From Mauremys mutica (taxonomy: Eukaryota; Chordata; Testudines; Geoemydidae), in assembly GCF_020497125.1 (NCBI RefSeq), contig NC_059075.1, positions 61,027,321-61,091,320 on the forward strand: DNA of 64,000 nucleotides. Reading direction: 5' to 3'. A model generated the notes under the pieces. It was not told the DNA's origin. It made no database searches and saw nothing but the letters and a program-made list of their open reading frames with translations. Both the position numbers and the translations under genes were made by a program. Positions 35,201 to 46,320 of the stretch are shown in pieces. The first letter of the stretch is position 1. Every line of letters starts with the position of its first letter.

Positions 35201-35595
35201 GGCCAGTAGAATTGCTTGGGCTGTTTGATTGGCAGCACTCTCTAGCCTGACGTAATCCTGAGGCCACATGTGTCATCGGTACCAGAGAATATCACAGTGA
35301 TGATTTATCTGCTCAGATATTACCTGCCAGCAGGATCATTATGTAATAGTATGGATATCACATGTTCAGATTGTGACTCTGATATTCCATTGTGAATGGT
35401 ACAGCCACTCAGTAACCATCAGCCTTCAGAACATGTGCTACCACAGCACACACAGGAATGGTCCATAAAGAAAGCTTGCATTTCCTTTGCAAGCTATGTC
35501 CAAAGTTTCACAGGGGAGGGTGGGGGAAATTTCCCAGAGTCAGTGCTGCACAGGACATGATGGAATCCACAGGTATCATATGAACCAAGGATCTC
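35200..35595 (+). repeat. Local dispersed module, copy at 35.2-35.6 kb
   Basis: Contains the shared blocks tagcctgacgtaatcctgaggccacatg, ccagcaggatcattatg…atggatatcacatgttcag (compare 24725-24760) and cccagagtcagtgctgcacagga. Non-coding; family unknown. Confidence 0.45.
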
Positions 35596-36267
35596 TTGGA
35601 CACACCCCAAAGCAAATCCACACTAGGTGCTTTTAACATGCAATTAGCCCAATTCACCCCTCAAATCTGAGATGCCGGGGGCGGGGGGGAGAACAACTGC
35701 CACTGTTGCAATTCAGAAAGGCATTCTTTACAAGCCCTTTTTGTGTAGTACTAGTTACTGCGGGCCTGGTTCGCCATTGTTGTGCACTTTGTGTAGTTAG
35801 TCACACCTTCAAGGAGCCTCAGGGAGCTGAAATCAAACTCATTTATCATAGGCTACCTCACAGCCATCAGATTATAACTTTTAGTCACTACCAACCTGTA
35901 TCATTTTGCTGACCGTTAGCTAGCTACTATGCAATGCGCTGCCAATCCAGGGTGTTGCCCCTCTGGTCAGGGTAGTAGTTAATAGACAGTCCCCTGAAAA
36001 AGTTTCCTTGTATCAGAGGCAGGGGAGGAGACAGACTTTGCAGCTGTCATTTCATATGAACCATCCGCAAGGCTATGAAACACTCTGAAAATAATCTTCA
36101 CCTTATTCATCAACAGCTATAGCTTTACCTTCTCCCACCTGCAATCACTCAACCCAAAACCTACCTGAGGTCTTTTCAGTTCATATCTTTAAAGCTAAAA
36201 AGGTGAATTCATATCTGAATAACTGTATTTGTCCTTCAGTTCTTGACTGGGTGGGAAAAGAATGTGC
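35596..36267. other. Intergenic DNA, nothing recognised
   Basis: No gene or clear repeat family seen. Confidence 0.4.
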
Positions 36268-36272
36268 AGCTG

Positions 36273-36999
36273 TGTGACAGGGTGCTGTACTCAGCACTGG
36301 GCCAGCACCTCCTCCCGGTCATTCTGGGGGTTAGCTTCAGGAGGCTGACACCCCTTCCCACAGTTGCATGCCATCTCTCTGTCTGCAGCGCCTCTCTTGC
36401 TCCACGAGCTGCTGCCACCTCTTTGCAACTTGGCCCTCTGGCCAAGTCACTGTACATGTTTTTCCCCATTCACGATACAAAAGCAATCTTCCCAGTCTCT
36501 GCCTCATGGTGCCACTTCCTCAGCAGCTGGCAGGTGAACCCAGGCCTGCCCTCTACTCCGTGTTTTGGCTCAGGGACCCTCTACTCAGCAGCCAAGGTCT
36601 GCTCCCTCCTAGACCTTACTGCCTTTCCCTAAACCCTTTCCTTGTCACCCCCCATCTCTTGGCCTGCCAGCCTCCCAACTCCCTCCTCCCAAGGAGTAAC
36701 TGCAGGCTATATGTCTCTGCAGCTACCAAACACTCACTCACTCACTCACTCACTCACTCACTCACTCCTTCCTTCCTTCCTCTAGAGAGTAACTGCAGAC
36801 TTCCCCAGCAGCCCCTACTGCTTCCAGTTTCCTGGCTTTATAAATCCAGCTTGTTCCTCCTCAGCTGAGCTCCCTCACCCAGTCAGGGGATTGCTTAGTC
36901 ATGTGATTCTCCTCAGCTGTGCCCTGTCTGGTTAATTAGCCCCCTTCTCAGTCTGCATTAACCCTTTCAGGGCAAGTGGGGGGTGAACACCCCACCACA
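36273..36999 (-). mobile_element. Solo LTR, 727 bp, probably Gypsy, antisense
   Basis: Begins TGTGACAGGGTGC and ends ACCCCACCACA (TG…CA). Flanks agctg (36268-36272) and ggctg (37000-37004) match at 4 of 5, an old 5-bp duplication. It contains a simple repeat, (actc)n then (cttc)n, at 36729-36782 and a TATA-like ctttataaatcc at about 36836. No internal region. Orientation is inferred from the end wording and is tentative. Confidence 0.7.
36729..36782. repeat. Simple repeats (ACTC)n and (CTTC)n
   Basis: Nine or so actc units followed directly by several cttc units, within the solo LTR. Confidence 0.95.
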
Positions 37000-37009
37000 G
37001 GCTGATAGA

Positions 37010-37515
37010 ATCCTTCCTATTTGGTGTCTCTCACTCAGACAAGGTACAGTATAGTGACACTGCTAGAATTTCACTTCCAAACCCACTATATCCAGCCCAC
37101 ACCATCTTCCAGGGAAGGGCAGGAGTGCGAGTGTGTGTTTGACTTGATGCAATCTTTTCCCTATAGAGAAGCAGAAAATGACTCAAACAGATTTAGTATC
37201 TGGAACCAGCCCCATATTGTTCTTGCCCTACCATGCCCTGGGCTATGTCAGTATCAGCATTTTGCAGTCTGATGCAAAGCCATGCCCGTTTACCATTTTC
37301 CAATGAACACTATGACATGCCAGCATGATTCTTACATTTCTGTCTTAATACACTTCAGCACAATCATTACAGAACATGCTACATCCGCATGGTCATATTG
37401 AGAGTTTGGTGCAGAGATAAAACATATGGAGGATACAACTGAAGTTTCATAGAAGTTTTATTTACCAGGGTGGGAATCACACAGAGGATGCAACGAGATC
37501 CACTGCCAACCCCGT
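37010..37515 (+). repeat. Local dispersed module, copy at 37.0-37.5 kb
   Basis: Blocks in order: atttcacttccaaacccac, gtttgacttgatgcaatcttttccc, atctggaaccag, gcagtctgatgcaaa, tgacatgccagcatgattc, tttcatagaagttttat, ccagggtgggaatcacacagagg. These align with the copies at 19.85 and 22.98-24.97 kb. Non-coding. Confidence 0.5.
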
Positions 37516-37609
37516 GACACTGACAAGAAGTGCTTCGTTCTGTTTATATTGAAATAAAACAGATGTGCTTTTAAAGACATTGCAGCTGTGGCATTTGTGA
37601 ACACAAATG

Positions 37610-37792
37610 GGAGAGGGATAGCTCAGTGGTTTGAGCATTGGCCTGCTAAACCCAGGGTTGTGAGTTCAATCCTTGAGGGGGCCACTTAGGGATCTGGGGC
37701 AAAAATTGGTCCTGCTAGTGAAGGCAGGGGGCTGGGCTCAATGACCTTTCAAGATCCCTTCCAGTTCTAGGAGATTGGTATATCTCCAATTA
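37610..37792 (+). mobile_element. tRNA-derived SINE (cryptodiran/CRYPSINE type)
   Basis: A tRNA-like head has a pol III A box, tagctcagtgg (37619-37629), and a B box, gagttcaatcc (37662-37672), with the 'ggcctgctaaacccagggttgtgag' anticodon-arm region between. It is followed by a tail, gggggctgggctcaatgacctttcaagatcccttccagttctag, of the CR1-like kind that lets a LINE copy it. About 183 bp and nearly intact. The family name is from memory of turtle SINEs. Confidence 0.85.
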
Positions 37793-39089
37793 TTACCTAT
37801 TTCCTCATTCCACACTGCCTGTGAGGGGCATCTCTTCATAATAAACTAAAGAAAATTGATTTTGGAGTGATTAACTTAAGGAAGACATGTTGACTTACTT
37901 GAAAACAAAGCTCCCCTTCAACAATATCACAAGAACAAACTTGGAGACTCACAGACAACACATCTGTGATTACTGCAGCTGTTAATGTCTCAGAACCTCT
38001 CTCATTACAGGTATTAGAGCTTCTAAACCATAAAGAAATGGGCTTTCACTTGTATTTGAAAATGAACTCCCTAAGGGATATCGCAACTCCTGATCTCTTA
38101 TCTATTGAGACATAGACATACTCAGTGTCAGGACATAAGAGTCAGCCCAGTGAGCACATGCTTAGAGCCCAGAAGCTTATCACTGAAGGCACAAATTCCA
38201 AAGCCTCTTTAAGGAATGAGAGAGAAAGCAGGTGTGTGCACATCCTGGAACCAAAGAGAAACATGTCACCTGTGTTCCACTTGGAGACCCTGGCAAGTTA
38301 CCTATCTTTAAGCCCTTCCCAAAGAGTTTCACCCTCTTGGTTACAATTTCATGTCAGTTTGAGGATCAAATGAGGGTCCCCCTGCCAGTTCAGGCTGACC
38401 ATTTATACCAAGAGCCCTTTCTTTGTTTGCTGGGCCTCTTGAACCTAATCTGAACCTGTACAGCAATTCCCAGGGGAGATGGGGGGATTCCCCAGAGTTG
38501 TTTACCTGTCCCAGAATTTGCATTAATTACACCCCACAGATTTTAGTTCCTGGTGGAAGCTCAGTGACCGTTCCCCATGGAGCTAGAATACAGTCCCTAA
38601 TACACACAGATATCTAAGTGTTATATATACACACACACACACAAGTATAGGAATAATCGCAGTGCCTACGATAGCATCTGGCACACCTCAGTATAACAAT
38701 CTTTTGACATTTCCATACTTCCAACATCTCACATCTGTCACATCCTAATTCCCTTATATACGCTACATAAAACAATTTGATAGGATTCAGAACTTTAAAC
38801 TATCTGTAGTCACTTAGGAGCCCTTGACCCTTAACCTGTATCTTCCCAGATTATCAGCAGAATTTGTTACACTCGAGTTAACTGACAAAATATTGAACAC
38901 ATTAGGTACTGCGGCCAGCTACTTGCTCACTTGTGTTCCTTCCAGCACAGTCAAATGTAAAGCAGGCAAGATGTGGGATAGTTCTTGCAAACAATGAAGG
39001 ATGTAGTAAGGTACAAGTGAAGGGACCCTGTGAAGGAGCAGCTTTCCTCTGCTGTCTGGATGGTTATGTGTCTCAGTTTCCCAGCAGTG
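37793..39089. other. Intergenic DNA, nothing firm
   Basis: 37850-37895 is similar, inverted, to 42400-42445 (attttgaagtgat…acatgttgactta), so a short repeat fragment is shared. A dinucleotide (ac)n run lies at 38626-38642. No gene. Confidence 0.4.
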
Positions 39090-39097
39090 GTCTACAG

Positions 39098-39402
39098 CAG
39101 GGGTAGGCAACCTATGGCATGTGTGCCGAAGGCAGCACATGAGCTGATTTTCAGTGGCACTCACACTGCCCAGGACCTGGCCACTGCTCTGGGGGGCTCT
39201 GCATTTTAAATTTAATTTTAAATGAAGCTTCTTAAACATTTTGAAACCTTATTTACTTTACATATAGTTTAGTTATATATGATAGACTTATAGAAAGAGA
39301 CCTTTTAAAAACATTAAAATGTATGACTGGCACACAAAACCATAAATTAGAGTGAATAAATGAAGACTCGGCACACCACTTCTGAAAGGTTGCTGACCCC
39401 TG
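39098..39402. mobile_element. hAT-type MITE, 305 bp (copy B)
   Basis: Ends caggggtaggcaacc and (inverted) caggggtcagcaacc, flanked by an exact 8-bp duplication gtctacag (39090-39097, 39403-39410). Nearly the same sequence as 14303-14617. The better-kept duplication suggests it is younger or luckier than copy A. Confidence 0.95.
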
Positions 39403-39410
39403 GTCTACAG

Positions 39411-41820
39411 TCTCCTTGTGGTGGCTCAATGATTTACTGCTTTGGCCCTCTGATCAAAGTAAAAAAGTCTTCCCCTTACAGAGCAGTCAAAAGTCCAACC
39501 CTACACAACAAAGTTTCTCCCCTTGGTGTAGGGGAGGTCCTTTGCCTGCTCTGGGGACTTGACTATTTCACTTTCTGGCAGAGGCCAGTGGGCTGACACA
39601 CTGATCTCCCAGCAGTAAATAAAACAGTCAGGCCACCAGTATGGGAACATAGACAGACTGCCAACAGAAAAGCAGTAGCTCTAACAAAACAAAGGCAGCA
39701 ACTACCACCAACAGTCTCTACAATTATGCAGAGCTGTAAGCTATGCTTCTACTCACACCCAGTTTTCCTCCCTTTACTGCCTCCCAGGCAGCCCTTTATA
39801 TTTCCCCTGCTCCCTCTAACAGGTCAGAGTTAACTGTCAGGGACTGGGACATGGGCAGTCACAGTGGTTGCAGCAGGAGTCAGTAGACAGGAATAGGCAT
39901 CCAGGGTCAGAGCCAGACTTAGAGGTCAGAGCTGGAATCAGACATTAGAGGTCAGAACCGGATTACCTGTAGCACAGCAAGGCAGGAGGTACCATAACCA
40001 TGGACAAATGCTTTGAGCAGCCAGTACTCACCTGCTGCAATCTTCAGAGCAAGTCTGCTGATCCCCTCAGCCAATCGGAGGGTTAGGCCAATCAGGCAGC
40101 TCAGCTGGGGCCCAGATGCACTCATTAGACTACCTGGGGTAATGGAGCAGGTAAGCAGTCTAGCTGCTGGTCCTTACTCCTAGCATCTGCTACATTATCC
40201 CTCTGAGGACTGAGCTTGCACCCTGTCATAAGGCCTTTGCCACTTGGCTGCAGCTCACCCCTCCAGGTGGCACAACTTAGGTATGGGGGAGCTGAGTCCC
40301 TCCCTCCACGCTGGGCTCAGGAAGCAACTGTCCCCGTTACTCAAATATTCCAGCTTCACTTTCTCCTTGGCTACTGCTTGTGTTGCTCATCTCCTCCTTG
40401 ACCTTCCTCAGGTCTCTTTAGCCAAGCCACTCATGGGCTCCATCCCCAGCTCATTCCCCACAAGGAACCACCCCAACACCCAGAGAACTTCCCCAGCCTG
40501 CTGTTGCTGTCGCTCAGGGACTATGTTGCTGACCCTCCCCAGGACTTGCTCAAGCTCATTGCCAGTGCTTCTGTAGGGGAACTTTCTTTATTCTTCCATT
40601 TTTACGTTATCCCCACATAGCCATCTTGGATTTCCCTTAGTTGTTGTCGGGAATCCGTGTTTGGTGCCCTTCTTCCCCAGCCTTTGGCGCCCTTTTTGCT
40701 AAAGGCAGAAAAGAGGCAGGTCATGTGACTGGTAATCTGCCTAGGAACAAGGCAGTATAAAAGTCCAGCCTCTAGTCCCACAGGGCTGCCCATCTGAGAG
40801 GCAGACAGGTACCACAGTAAGGGTTGCTGGGGTAGAGTATATACCTGTATCCGAGGATACCCATCCATCTGCTGCACTTTGGTTCCAGTTCACTCATGGA
40901 CACACGACGGCACAGGGTGGAAGGTCTCTGAAGAGAAGAACAGAGTTGTCAACTTACCTGTCTGGAGGTCCCAGCCTCAGGAGCCTGCTGTCACTGCCTG
41001 CGTTTAGTGCTCTGTCCTATCGTGTCGGTGGGTGTCTGTAACCAAGCTGCAAGACATGGTAAAGAGACATTTAGGCTCCAATCACCTGTCCTCTATATAG
41101 TTTTGGGTCAGGACTTTTAAGCCCCTGGTTGTTACAGCCGCAGCTGGGTTTATATTTGGGCCTCTATAGTTAGAGGAAGTCCTTAGTATTTATCCCTTTA
41201 TTACTGTTTTAACTGTTGTGTTATAGATAAAACTGTTATTTTCTGTTTATCTTAACCTTGTAAGTTTTCTTGGGGACTAACAACCCGATGACAGATGTGG
41301 GATACGGAGGAGAATCTAGACTGATTTCTTGGCCAGATTAAAAATCAGTCAACACTTCCTTACACCTGGTGGCTGGAGATCCCCTTTGAGCTATCTTCAT
41401 TACTGAGAGGTAGGACCTGACTTTTAACTTGCTTCCTTCAAAGGCCTTGCTCCTGGTTCACAGTCACATGGTCTGGGAGGGGACTGCTAAGCATAGGTCA
41501 AAGCTAGGACATGAGTGCTATAAAAGCCCATCTCACCCTGTGACACATCCATAATGATGTTTGAAGATGCTGGCTCTTACTAAATCAGTTTTGGTTTTCT
41601 TTGTCGTAGACAGTGGATTTAGGAAGTATTTCAATTCTCTCTTTTATTACAGAGTTCACATTCTCTTGACTCTCTTTCTCTCTAATGAAGCTTTGCAATT
41701 TGTGCTGTTAATAAAAAGCTCCTGTAGTCTAAGCTTGTGCCCACTAGGTTGAATCTAATGTCATCCCGATCGCGGACAGTATGTCTCAATCTCAGTAGAA
41801 ATTAAGTCTATTTCTTTATG
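39411..41820. other. Intergenic DNA, possible unresolved LTR material
   Basis: No gene recognised. 40750-41520 contains TATA-like boxes (gtataaaag near 40754 and ctatatag near 41094) and a terminal-looking ccctgtgaca at 41539, which would fit an old LTR, but I could not find matching ends or a duplication. Open frames in 40216-40877 are not supported by any domain. Confidence 0.35.
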
Positions 41821-41828
41821 GCTTAGAA

Positions 41829-42174
41829 CAGCAGTTCTCAAACTGTGGGTCAGGACCACAAAGTGTGTCATGACCCATTTTAATGGGGTTGCCAGGGCTA
41901 GCTTAGACTTGCTGGGGCCTAGGGCCGAAGCCTGAGCCCCACCGCCCAAGGCCGAAGCCTGAGGGTTTCAGCCCTTCATGTTGGAACTCAGGTTACAGGC
42001 CCCCTGCCTGGGGCTGAAGTCCTTGAGCTTCAGCTTTTCCACACATCCCCTCCCGCCCCCCATTGAGTTGGGCTCGGGCTTTGGCTCAGGCTTCGGTCCC
42101 CCCCGTCCTGGGGTCGTGTAGTAACTTTTATTATCAGAATGGGGTTGCAATACAATGAAGTTTGAGAACCCTTG
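41829..42174. mobile_element. hAT-type non-autonomous element, 346 bp
   Basis: Ends cagcagttctcaaac and (inverted) caagggttctcaaac; exact 8-bp duplication gcttagaa (41821-41828 and 42175-42182). Interior has 'gggccgaagcctgag' and its inverted form 'ggctcaggcttcgg'. Non-coding. Termini relate it to 8906-9131. Confidence 0.95.
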
Positions 42175-42249
42175 GCTTAGAAGATCTAATATCTGTCATG
42201 AGAAATGTTCTGTGGCTCTAAGAGCAGAAGTAATTGTGGACATGTTGCA

Positions 42250-42331
42250 CCAGATCCTCAGCTGGTGTAAATTGACTTATCTTCACTGTAGTCAATGGAG
42301 CTAGGACACTTTACACCAGCTGAGGATCTGG
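42250..42331. repeat. Perfect 22-bp inverted repeat (82-bp hairpin)
   Basis: 42250-42271 and 42310-42331 are exact reverse complements (ccagatcctcagctggtgtaaa). The centre 'cttatcttcactgtagtcaatggagc' resembles the centre of other palindromes near 1450, 4860, 10710 and 19050. It is a member of a palindromic dispersed family rather than a gene. Confidence 0.85.
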
Positions 42332-43734
42332 CCTATTATCCTAATTGCCCATACAGGCCAGTTTGTTTTAGTGATGTTACTGGAATGGAGAGTTCTAATA
42401 AGTCAACATGTGGCCTTCTTTAACTAAGACAAATCACTTCAAAATCAACCAGCTCTTCAGTTCATAATGAAGAAATTACACTCAGGAACTGCAGAGTGAA
42501 AAAATATAAAGCACACGTTCCCCTTTTCATTCACAGAACCTGTGATCTCAAACCCATACAGATAAGAACTGCTCAAACCCATACAGATAAGGCCTCTGAG
42601 AGTGCCAGGACAGGATCGGTGCCTGGAAGAGATGATCAGTCGGATACAGTAAGCACTAGGACACAGATGTGGTCTGGCTGACTGAGAAATAACAGTTCAG
42701 GACAGAGTAACTATCACTACGTGGCCAGAGCAACACTGGCATGTCCAAGTAGTCCATGGCCTATAGAAGCGGTGCTGAAACTGCATTGATTCCTGGGTGT
42801 GAGGGGGGGGGGGGAGAAAATTGTGGAAAACATACAACAATTGGGACTTTTTTTTTTATAGAAGCGAACAACCTCCAAGAGAACTGGTTTCTTTAGATGA
42901 TTTCCAGGTAAAACACTGAGATGTCAGAGACTCTTTCATACAAGGGATTGCTAATAGATTACATGGAGTTTTTCATTATTAGATCACCAGTCAGTTTCAG
43001 GTTAGGTTAGAAGTGATTACAATTAATTACTAGCTGAAGGCAAGTCACATGATCTATGTGCAATGAGTTGGTCTCAGGCCACGTCTTGGATTGACACGCA
43101 ATATCACAAAAACTACACACTCAGCTGACACTAACTGGTACCAGTATCAGTGAACAGACTCTGGGTTGGCTGCGTCAGCAGTCTAAACTCCCCTCTCACT
43201 CTTACGGGTGGATCCCCCAAGTTATTAATTATTCATTATTTGTAGAGTGCCGACAGCACACAAGGCATCATTAAGATGGAACCACAGTCCCAGGACAGCA
43301 TGGGAAGCCTGCCTCACTGCTTAGGGCATTGGTCACCGGAGCTGTCAATCAGCACGTTACACTAGCACTACAGTCGCTACAGTTGGTTTAGAAAAAGACA
43401 CTGGGACGTCACCAGTGAACCTTTGTCCTTTCTTTTTATTGTTCCCCGCCCTCAGGTCAGAGTAACATTGATTCAAATGTATTTGACTGTACACCTGAGT
43501 CAAAATTCCCAATGCACATCTAATCTCTTTGGATGTAGCCGCTGTGCCCCACCCTTCCCCACTTCATCTTATATCATCCAATCCTTTATTCAGAAGCAGT
43601 GGCAATATCTTTCCCGCTTGGTTTGTTAAGCTAACCAAATGCAGATGGTTTATAGCAATTTTCTTTGTCCTGTCCATATTCAGGTCTGAAGAGCATTTGT
43701 TGCTGCCGTAAGAATTGCACTAAGTCAGTCTCAC
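42332..43734. other. Intergenic DNA, nothing recognised
   Basis: A poly-G run at 42804-42815 and poly-T at 42850-42857 are the only notable compositions. No gene. Confidence 0.4.
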
Positions 43735-43901
43735 TAGAGACAGTGTGCCAGCTCCTTGGCTGGTGGAAATCAATGTAGCTCCACCATAATCAACAGAGCG
43801 ATGCCAATTTATATCACTTGCAGCTCTGGCCCAGTGCATGAAGCACTGGTGGAACTTCTCAAGGTCCCTTCCAGCCCTACATTTGTATGAATCTGTGAGT
43901 C
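43735..43901. repeat. Palindromic repeat and a CR1-like 3' tail
   Basis: 43745-43835 (gtgccagctccttggctggtggaaatc … gatgccaatttatatcacttgcagctctggccc) is a decayed relative of the hairpin at 42250-42331. It is followed at 43861-43901 by aaggtcccttccagccctacatttgtatgaatctgtgag, the usual CR1 3' terminus. Confidence 0.5.
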
Positions 43902-46055
43902 ACTTCCAAACCGAGCGTAGCCACTGAAGCCGGAGCGGAGAGAAGTAAATGTGTGTTGAAATTCTCTCCTCTCTTCCCTGCAGAGAAGGGAAAGCAATGC
44001 CAAGCAGGGTGGATGGAAATGGGCCAATGTTCCTCCTGTCCTAGGACTCCCTGTGCTATCTCACTGTCAGCGATTTCTGTACAGTACAGTCCCTTTCTTA
44101 ATAACAAGAACACATCTTCCAATCCATGGCTTGTCGAGATGTTTTTTTACAGACCTGAAATTCGAGCTGAAGATAACTATTTCTGTTACAGTCTGTTCCT
44201 GTGCATCATACCAGACCTGTTTGTGGTTCTCTTGCTCTGCAGTGATTCACAGCTGCACTGAATCCTAGCCAGTGTTGGTACTTATGCATCAGTCATCTGA
44301 GACTAACACACAGAATGTTTGCCCGGAGGGAGCAATGTGTTTACTGCTAAATATAAACCAGGTCTTTATTTCTCTATAGCCTGAGAAAACCAGTTTCAGG
44401 CTGCAAAACCTAAATCTACAATTGTCTTTTTCTCCTTCTTAAATGTCAGCGAGCCTGGGATTGGATGTGTTTTAATTCTTCCACTGTTAACATATCAATG
44501 ACATTCCTTTCCATTAGCTGTCTGATTGGCAATAATAAACTGCCAGATTTCTACAGTTTTCCATCTCCTTTATCCCCTTCTGCTTTATCCCTGTATGTGC
44601 ATCCATCTCCTCAACACTTCATGACATCATTGTCCCCATATCTCCCCTTTGCACCTGTCTGTTTATCTTGGCATCTATAACATCCATGTGCTTTAGCTTG
44701 GAGGTCTGCTCTCCCTGCAGTAGGAACATATAAGCATTAGTATCACTAATGCTAATAGCCATCGCCATTTACACATGCACAGAGAAGAGGCCAAATCTCC
44801 TAGTCTTTTTCCAGATTGGCTCCTCGGCACCCATTTGATTTATTCCTGCACACATCTCTCTCCTCCAAGCACAATATAAACTGCTATGTAGTTAAGAGGT
44901 ATAATTGGTGGTGACAATAGACTATCCAGTCAAATCTGCTCCACCAGAAAAAAAAAGTGTGTGTGTGTTGGGGGGGTGGTAGGAAGGAGTGGCAGGGAGC
45001 TGTGTGAGACTTGAGAGAGCAGTCTTGAGAATTGCTGGTGCAGATACGCACAGCACGCTCTCTGCATTGGCTAAGAACTGGCCAGAGTTGGGGAACATGC
45101 TGTGTTGAGGCCGGTAAGCAAAGTGGAAGACCCAGCTCAGTCAGGATAGGCTGAGCCCAGTAAAGGAAGACTGATTCTGGAGAGAGGTTTCCATGAGACA
45201 ATGCTCAGCAGAGGTAAGATTTGTAGGTGTTGGTGAAGGGGGTCTGGGGAGTGGCACACTGCAGGGAGCCAGCCTGCAGAAGCCCTGAGCTGAGGGCTGT
45301 GGGGGAGAAAAGTTGCAACAAGCATGAAGGTGGCCGAGGTGTGGAGCCACTGGAATAGGTGTACATGGCTTGAAGAAGAGGGCCTGTTAACAGTGATGTA
45401 TGTGGCCTGAAGGGTGGGACCCTGGAAAGGGGAAAAGGAACTGAGAAATGAAATAGGTGCTGAGGCTGACTCTTGGGTAGGCAGCCTAGAGTGGGGATGG
45501 AGACCTGCTTCATTTTAACCTGTCTTACTTTGGGGGCTGGTGAATGTTGTTACTTGTATTAAAATTATGCCAGGGCTTCAATGAACTCTGAGAGGGACAA
45601 TATTCCTTTCCAAGGTGGGGAGGCGGTGACTGTTGGTCTGAACCCTGGTGGCGAAGATGAGCAACTTCATCAGCCCTGGGGCCTCTGTGGGAATCTGAGG
45701 CATGACTTGCCTGTATTGGTACAGTTGGCCTATGTAATGCCCTAATTTATAATAGTTTCCAAGCACCAAACTGGATTTTAACACTCCCTCTGCTTCACTA
45801 AAGATCATTACTCCGGACCTCAGCTGATATTGGAGGCTTTTGCTTCACTTAGAGGTTAATATTAACTGCTTAATGATTAAACACAGCCAGTTAATGATCT
45901 CAGCTGAAGTTAAACAGACTGTGGCAGGTAAAATCTGGGACAGGAGACTTTGCAAATAAATTAACATTTTTTCTCTTGTGCCTCCATTGCCCACACTCAT
46001 ACACCCATCAGCATGGAGACGAGAACTGCAAGGGCACTTTGGTGCCCGATAGTCT
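43902..46055. other. Intergenic DNA, one module remnant
   Basis: 43905-44100 (cacttccaaacc…gcagagaagggaaagcaatgccaagcaggg…aggactccctgtgctatctcactg) resembles 19830-19940 and is probably a partial copy of the local module. The remainder shows no gene or named repeat; a (gt)n run is at 44957-44968. Confidence 0.4.
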
Positions 46056-46063
46056 AACAATGG

Positions 46064-46312
46064 CAGGGCCCAGCTCCAGGCACCAGCGAAGGAAGCAGGT
46101 CCCTGGGGCGGCCAATAGAAAGGGGTGGCACTCCACCGTTGCTGGGGCGGCACGTCCGGGTCTTCGGCGGCAGTTCGGTGGTGGGTCCTTCACTCTCCCT
46201 CTCTTCACTCGTCGTCGGCACTTCGGCAGCTGCTCAATCATCTTTTGTTTGTTCGTTATTAAATTTTTTTTTCTTCGCCGCTTGGGGTGGCAAAAAGCTG
46301 GAGCCGGCCCTG
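46064..46312. mobile_element. hAT-type MITE, 249 bp
   Basis: Ends cagggcccagctccaggc and (inverted) cagggccggctccagc; flanks aacaatgg (46056-46063) and gacaatgg (46313-46320), an 8-bp duplication with one mismatch. Contains 'cttggggtggcaaaaagctggagccggccctg' like the end of 9363-10016. Non-coding. Confidence 0.9.
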
Positions 46313-46320
46313 GACAATGG

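Noticed and set aside
36729..36782. Short tandem units considered as a CRISPR-like or satellite array
   Set aside because: Plain tetranucleotide microsatellites without spacers.
36243..36868. Overlapping plus-strand frames rich in Ser/Leu/Pro
   Set aside because: They lie in a solo LTR and run through the (ACTC)n simple repeat.
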